DNA from: Peptoniphilus_A sp050943655
GTDB taxonomy: Bacteria > Bacillota > Clostridia > Tissierellales > Peptoniphilaceae
Length of the DNA: 7,820 bases
Assembly (NCBI RefSeq): GCF_050943655.1
Contig: NZ_JBMNPQ010000071.1
Coordinates: forward strand, 1 to 7,820
Reading direction: 5' to 3'
Positions 5,250 through 7,820 of the stretch are shown here, in pieces (positions within the stretch are counted from its first letter, which is position 1; the number at the start of each line of letters is the position of its first letter). The notes under the pieces are model-generated. The model ran no database searches. It was not told the DNA's origin and saw only the letters and a list, made by a program, of their open reading frames with translations. A program made the translations under genes and the position numbers.

Positions 5250-6917
5250 TTAAATTTCTTCTATATTTTCTTTGCCAAATAAATCTTCTAGCTTATTAGT
5301 TTTTCTGTCTTTTTTATAAGTCATGTGAACATCAATTTTAATTCCATAAACTGCCTCAAAGACATCTCCAATGAGTGCCTTGTTCTCATCATTGTTACAC
5401 ATTTCGTAATACATCTTATCAGTATTTGAAAAATCAATTTCTAAAAGATTATTTGTAAAACTCTTTAGACTTCCATTTACAAGTGATGCGACCAAAGAGA
5501 ATTTTTTTGTTTTTAATTCTTTTAAGATATTGTCCCAATTAGATTTAATTTCATCTATTGTAATATCATCTTTAATTATATCAGATTTAGCTTCATTTTC
5601 AATATTTGGGGATTCTTCTAACTCCTCTGTTTTACTAGTAGTATCTTTATCATCTGATCTAGTTGATAAGTTTTTTTGATTTAAATTTTTCTTGTAAGTA
5701 TCATCAAGATTTTCTTTTCTATTACTACTACCTAAAGTCAGATGGTCATAATCAGGACTCGAGTTTTTAATAGATTTAAAATCTCCTTTTTTAACTATTT
5801 CTTCCAAGCTTTCAATTCGAGATATTATTTCTTTTTGATTTAGACGCATTGTGATTTTTATTGCGCTCATTTCCAATATAACTCGTTTATTTTCTGCATA
5901 TCTCATGTCGATACTTAAATCTTTAAGTCTATCAATTATTTCCAACAATTCATAAAGTTCTATTTTATCAGCTTGCAGATGAAAATCCTTTAAGTATGTT
6001 GAGAATACAATTTTTTGCGGTTCTCTTAGAGTCTTAACGAGCATGAGATCTCTAAAGTGACTTAGAAGCTGCGATGTTAAGATAGAAAAGTCTATCCCCT
6101 CGTTTGCAATATCATCAATAAGTTCTAAGACCCTATTTGCATCTTTTTCGATTAACGCATCTGTCAGTGCAAATATTAGCTTGTTAGAAGATATTCCCAT
6201 TATCCTCATTGCATCTTCTACTTCAATATAATCTTTATCTATTGTAAGAAGTTGATCTAAAACAGAAAGTGCATCACGCATTGCACCATCAGAACTCTTT
6301 GCAATTAAATTATAAACTTCTTCATCGCATGATTTGTTTTCAAGCTCTGCAATTCTCGAAAGATTTTTTACAATATCTTCGTTGGATATCCTCTTAAAAT
6401 TAAATTTTTGGGCACGTGAGAGTATGGTAGCAGGAATTTTTTCTATTTCTGTGGTTGCTAGTATAAATATTAGATGAGTTGGTGGCTCTTCCAAAATTTT
6501 TAATAGCGCATTAAAGGCTCCTTTAGAGAGCATGTGAACTTCATCTATAATATATACTTTGTATTTTAATTTTGTGGGTGGATAAATTACTTTATCCTTT
6601 AGCTCCCTTATGTCGTCGACACCATTGTTTGAAGCAGCATCCATTTCCACTACATCAATTGCTCGCTCTTCTAATATTGCTTTACAATTTTCGCATTCAT
6701 TACATGGATTGCCATCTTTTGGATTTAGACAATTTACTGCTCTTGATAATATTTTTGCAGCTGATGTCTTTCCCGTTCCTCTTGTGCCAGAGAATATATA
6801 TGCATGATTTAATTCATTGTTTTTTACTTGATTTTTAAGAGACTCTACTACTGTCTTTTGTCCATACAACTCGTCAAAAGTCTTGGACCTGTATTTTCTA
6901 TAAAGTGCTTTGTACAT
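5250..6917 (-). CDS. dnaX: DNA polymerase III subunit tau/gamma (clamp-loader ATPase)
   Basis: DnaX is the motor subunit of the clamp loader, which places the sliding clamp on primed DNA; the long tau form also tethers the polymerase and helicase. The 555-residue protein has Walker A GTRGTGKT (44-51), a zinc module (C63, C72, C75, C78), Walker B IIDEVH (123-128) and the SRA arginine-finger motif (167-169) in domains I-II. The domain III collar runs to about residue 365. A charged Ser/Asn/Asp/Lys linker (about 370-450) and a C-terminal tau-type domain follow. The ATG follows AGGTGAG (6927-6921). It is the first gene of the cluster. Codons 414-416 contain the slippery heptamer A AAA AAC, followed in the -1 frame by an early TAG, so a shorter gamma-like product of about 419 residues is possible. 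Confidence 0.96.
   Translation of the reverse strand: MYKALYRKYRSKTFDELYGQKTVVESLKNQVKNNELNHAYIFSGTRGTGKTSAAKILSRAVNCLNPKDGNPCNECENCKAILEERAIDVVEMDAASNNGVDDIRELKDKVIYPPTKLKYKVYIIDEVHMLSKGAFNALLKILEEPPTHLIFILATTEIEKIPATILSRAQKFNFKRISNEDIVKNLSRIAELENKSCDEEVYNLIAKSSDGAMRDALSVLDQLLTIDKDYIEVEDAMRIMGISSNKLIFALTDALIEKDANRVLELIDDIANEGIDFSILTSQLLSHFRDLMLVKTLREPQKIVFSTYLKDFHLQADKIELYELLEIIDRLKDLSIDMRYAENKRVILEMSAIKITMRLNQKEIISRIESLEEIVKKGDFKSIKNSSPDYDHLTLGSSNRKENLDDTYKKNLNQKNLSTRSDDKDTTSKTEELEESPNIENEAKSDIIKDDITIDEIKSNWDNILKELKTKKFSLVASLVNGSLKSFTNNLLEIDFSNTDKMYYEMCNNDENKALIGDVFEAVYGIKIDVHMTYKKDRKTNKLEDLFGKENIEEI
5659..5676 (-). promoter_or_regulatory. dnaX: Putative programmed -1 frameshift site in dnaX
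   Basis: On the - strand, positions 5676-5670 read A AAA AAC in the X XXY YYZ register of the dnaX frame (end of Q414, K415, N416). After a -1 slip the ribosome would read Leu-Ile-Asn and then TAG (5661-5659). Downstream, TTATCA (5669-5664) can pair with TGATAA (5652-5647), or ACTAG (5663-5659) with CTAGT (5638-5634) after a 6-nt spacer; both are weak. I see no upstream Shine-Dalgarno stimulator. A second A7 run in dnaX (5508-5502) shows that such runs also occur by chance here. Confidence 0.4.
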
Positions 6918-6928
6918 TTTCTCACCTG

Positions 6929-6939
6929 ATTATATTATA
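6929..6939 (-). promoter_or_regulatory. Possible -10 region for the dnaX cluster
   Basis: Two overlapping TATAAT boxes lie on the - strand, at 6939-6934 and 6934-6929, just before the dnaX ribosome binding site. A -35-like TTTACA (6955-6950) is 15 nt from the second box, but that pairing would start the message inside the Shine-Dalgarno sequence. The first box would give a leader of only about 10 nt and has a poor -35. A promoter here is likely, but its exact start is unclear. Confidence 0.4.
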
Positions 6940-7076
6940 CATGAGTATCTGTAAATAAAAATAAAATTTATTTATTTGTTTTTTATTATTTCTTCTAAAA
7001 ATTTTAACATCTTTTTCACAAAACTATCACAACCATCCATTAGTATATAGGTAAAGAAGATCAATGAAGATCATTT

Positions 7077-7082
7077 AGGAGG
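7077..7082 (+). promoter_or_regulatory. Ribosome binding site of the lipoprotein gene
   Basis: A perfect AGGAGG lies 8 nt before ATG 7091, optimal for strong initiation. Just upstream a 10-bp element is repeated in tandem (GAAGATCAAT at 7056-7065, GAAGATCATT at 7066-7075). The promoter of this gene is not obvious: TTCACA at 7015-7020 is a candidate -35, but TAGTAT (7041-7046) is too far away for a good -10. Confidence 0.75.
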
Positions 7083-7090
7083 AAATTATA

Positions 7091-7381
7091 ATGAAAAACT
7101 TAAAGAAAATCGCTAGTGTTGGACTTATTTCAGTATTAATGTTAGGCATGGTTGCTTGCCAAGGTAAAGATAACCAAGCAGCAAACAATGCAGCTAACGC
7201 TGAAAAAAATGCTGTTGAAGAACAAGCTAATGCAAACAAAGCTGAAGTAAACGCAAACGCAGAAGCTGAAAAAGAAGCTATCAACAACAAAGCTGAAGAA
7301 AACAAAGCTGAAGCTAACAATGCAGCAGCTGAAAACACAGCTGAAACTGAAAACACAACTACAGAAAACACTGCAAAATAA
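7091..7381 (+). CDS. Small Ala/Asn/Glu-rich low-complexity lipoprotein, function unknown
   Basis: This is a 96-residue predicted surface lipoprotein. Residues 1-22 form a signal peptide: a basic start MKNLKK, a hydrophobic core, then the lipobox-like MVAC with the lipidated Cys at 23. Met at -3 is unusual, since Leu is typical. The mature 74 residues are mostly Ala, Asn and Glu with some Lys and Thr, and contain no aromatic residue, His, Pro or Arg. The composition suggests an extended or single-helix stalk tethered to the membrane. Three copies of the 13-bp AACAAAGCTGAAG (7235, 7286, 7301) show internal duplication. Asn codons are 14 AAC to 4 AAT and Glu is always GAA, unlike the AT-biased neighbours, which suggests high expression. 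It is monocistronic with its own terminator. I recognise no domain and assign no function. Confidence 0.85.
   Translation: MKNLKKIASVGLISVLMLGMVACQGKDNQAANNAANAEKNAVEEQANANKAEVNANAEAEKEAINNKAEENKAEANNAAAENTAETENTTTENTAK
7235..7313 (+). repeat. Three in-frame copies of a 13-bp unit in the lipoprotein gene
   Basis: AACAAAGCTGAAG occurs at 7235-7247, 7286-7298 and 7301-7313. The offsets, 51 and 15 nt, are multiples of three, so each copy encodes the peptide Asn-Lys-Ala-Glu. The tract probably grew by in-frame duplication and may vary in length between strains. Confidence 0.8.
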
Positions 7382-7398
7382 TTTAACTTAGTGTTTAT

Positions 7399-7429
7399 AA
7401 GGGAGCCCATTCATTGGGCTTCTTTTTTT
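7399..7429 (+). terminator. Intrinsic terminator after the lipoprotein gene
   Basis: AGCCCA (7404-7409) pairs with TGGGCT (7415-7420) around a 5-nt loop. Outer pairs extend the stem through 7399-7403 with 7421-7425 and include G-U wobbles. A run of seven T residues (7423-7429) follows. It lies 18 nt past the stop codon, so the lipoprotein gene is a single-gene unit. Confidence 0.92.
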
Positions 7430-7491
7430 ATCAATATTAATTTATCATTTCCAAATTATTTTTTTCTCCCTAAAAACTTTAATGACATATA

Positions 7492-7500
7492 TGTTATAAT
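7492..7500 (+). promoter_or_regulatory. Extended -10 promoter of the zinc-ribbon gene
   Basis: TGTTATAAT is a perfect extended -10 element (TG at 7492-7493, TATAAT at 7495-7500). No convincing -35 lies 16-18 nt upstream, which is common for extended -10 promoters. The message would begin near 7507, about 25 nt before the chosen start codon. Confidence 0.6.
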
Positions 7501-7532
7501 ATTAAATAAAACGAAAGAAAGAAGGTGTGCTC

Positions 7533-7820
7533 TTGTATTGCCCAAATTGTGGAAACAAAGTTTCTGAGAACGATAATTTTTGTGCTGTTTGCGGTAAAAA
7601 TCTGAAGAATGTACATATCAAAGTTGAAGGTACTGATTCGAAAGATTCTAAAGCAAAAAAAGAATTATCTGAAGAGACTCGAGTTTTTAAACCAATATCT
7701 ATAGATAAGATCGACACAACTGATGAAATTAAAAATATTATAGCTGAAGTCGATAAAAAGATTTCCAAGAATATAGCTGATTATGAAACAGGAAGTGCTG
7801 GCCTTTCTTCTAATAAAGAT
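7533..7820 (+). CDS. Zinc-ribbon domain protein, N-terminal part only
   Basis: This open frame of 96 codons runs off the right edge. It begins YCPNCGNKVSENDNFCAVCGK, a compact zinc ribbon with C3-x2-C6 and C17-x2-C20 as metal ligands, typical of the double zinc-ribbon family found at the N terminus of many uncharacterised Bacillota proteins. The rest of the visible part is polar and Lys/Asp/Glu/Ser-rich, like a disordered or helical linker; any membrane or catalytic domain would lie beyond the window. I chose TTG 7533 because AGGTG (7523-7527) lies 5 nt upstream. An in-frame GTG at 7527 is possible but sits on top of that site. The zinc ribbon at residue 3 fits a start here. No function can be assigned from this fragment. 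Confidence 0.75.
   Translation, partial: MYCPNCGNKVSENDNFCAVCGKNLKNVHIKVEGTDSKDSKAKKELSEETRVFKPISIDKIDTTDEIKNIIAEVDKKISKNIADYETGSAGLSSNKD

Noticed and set aside
7064..7078. Four-codon frame MKII whose stop overlaps the lipoprotein Shine-Dalgarno site
   Set aside because: It has only a weak upstream purine stretch and arises from the tandem 10-bp repeat; probably chance.
7075..7410. A 111-codon - strand frame opposite the lipoprotein
   Set aside because: Its Ala/Ser/Phe repeats are the complement of the Ala/Asn/Glu codons, and the frame runs through the terminator and the lipoprotein ribosome binding site. The + strand gene has all the expression signals.
5756..7690. Identical 15-bp GACTCGAGTTTTTAA at 5756-5770 and 7676-7690
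   Set aside because: One copy is in dnaX on the opposite strand and the other in the zinc-ribbon gene, with no shared flanks and no symmetry beyond CTCGAG; a coincidence is the simplest view.
7502..7768. An 88-codon - strand frame at the right edge
   Set aside because: It is antisense to the zinc-ribbon frame, which has promoter, ribosome binding site and conserved cysteines; the - strand peptide has no recognisable motif.

Overview
The window looks like a chromosomal housekeeping segment of a low-GC Gram-positive anaerobe (Bacillota). The base composition is strongly AT-rich, Shine-Dalgarno sites are strong AGGAGG-type, intergenic gaps are short and closed by hairpin terminators, and the order dnaX-ybaB-recR is the widespread bacterial cluster. 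A Clostridia/Tissierellia (Peptoniphilaceae-like) source is my guess from the protein flavour; I could not test it.

Layout. At the left, on the + strand, is a Fur-family metalloregulator that most resembles Zur (115-534), with its own promoter and a palindrome between the -10 box and the start codon. A 200-bp gap follows with a second promoter, an 11-bp inverted repeat and a strong terminator; together these look like a small RNA gene of about 110 nt (about 611-720). Convergent to it, on the - strand, is a YuiF/NhaC-type membrane transporter (738-2033) with its own promoter. Next is a - strand cluster transcribed dnaX, ybaB/ebfC, recR, ftsH (6917 down to 2237), closed by a terminator at 2135-2172. 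A second intrinsic terminator sits between recR and ftsH, so ftsH probably receives attenuated read-through or has its own weak promoter. Divergent from dnaX, on the + strand, are a tiny low-complexity lipoprotein (7091-7381) with its own terminator, and the start of a zinc-ribbon protein that runs off the right edge (7533-7820).

How the genes relate. DnaX (clamp-loader tau/gamma), YbaB/EbfC (nucleoid-associated) and RecR (gap-repair mediator) form the classic replication/recombination cluster. FtsH is the membrane quality-control protease and is a less usual neighbour. The flanking genes look like separate units.

Most interesting points: a possible programmed -1 frameshift site in dnaX that would give a 419-residue gamma-like product; the candidate small RNA; the recR-ftsH terminator together with a TTG start for ftsH; and the Ala/Asn/Glu-rich lipoprotein, whose codon bias suggests high expression. 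I saw no mobile element, CRISPR array, tRNA or rRNA, and no clear new multi-gene system.
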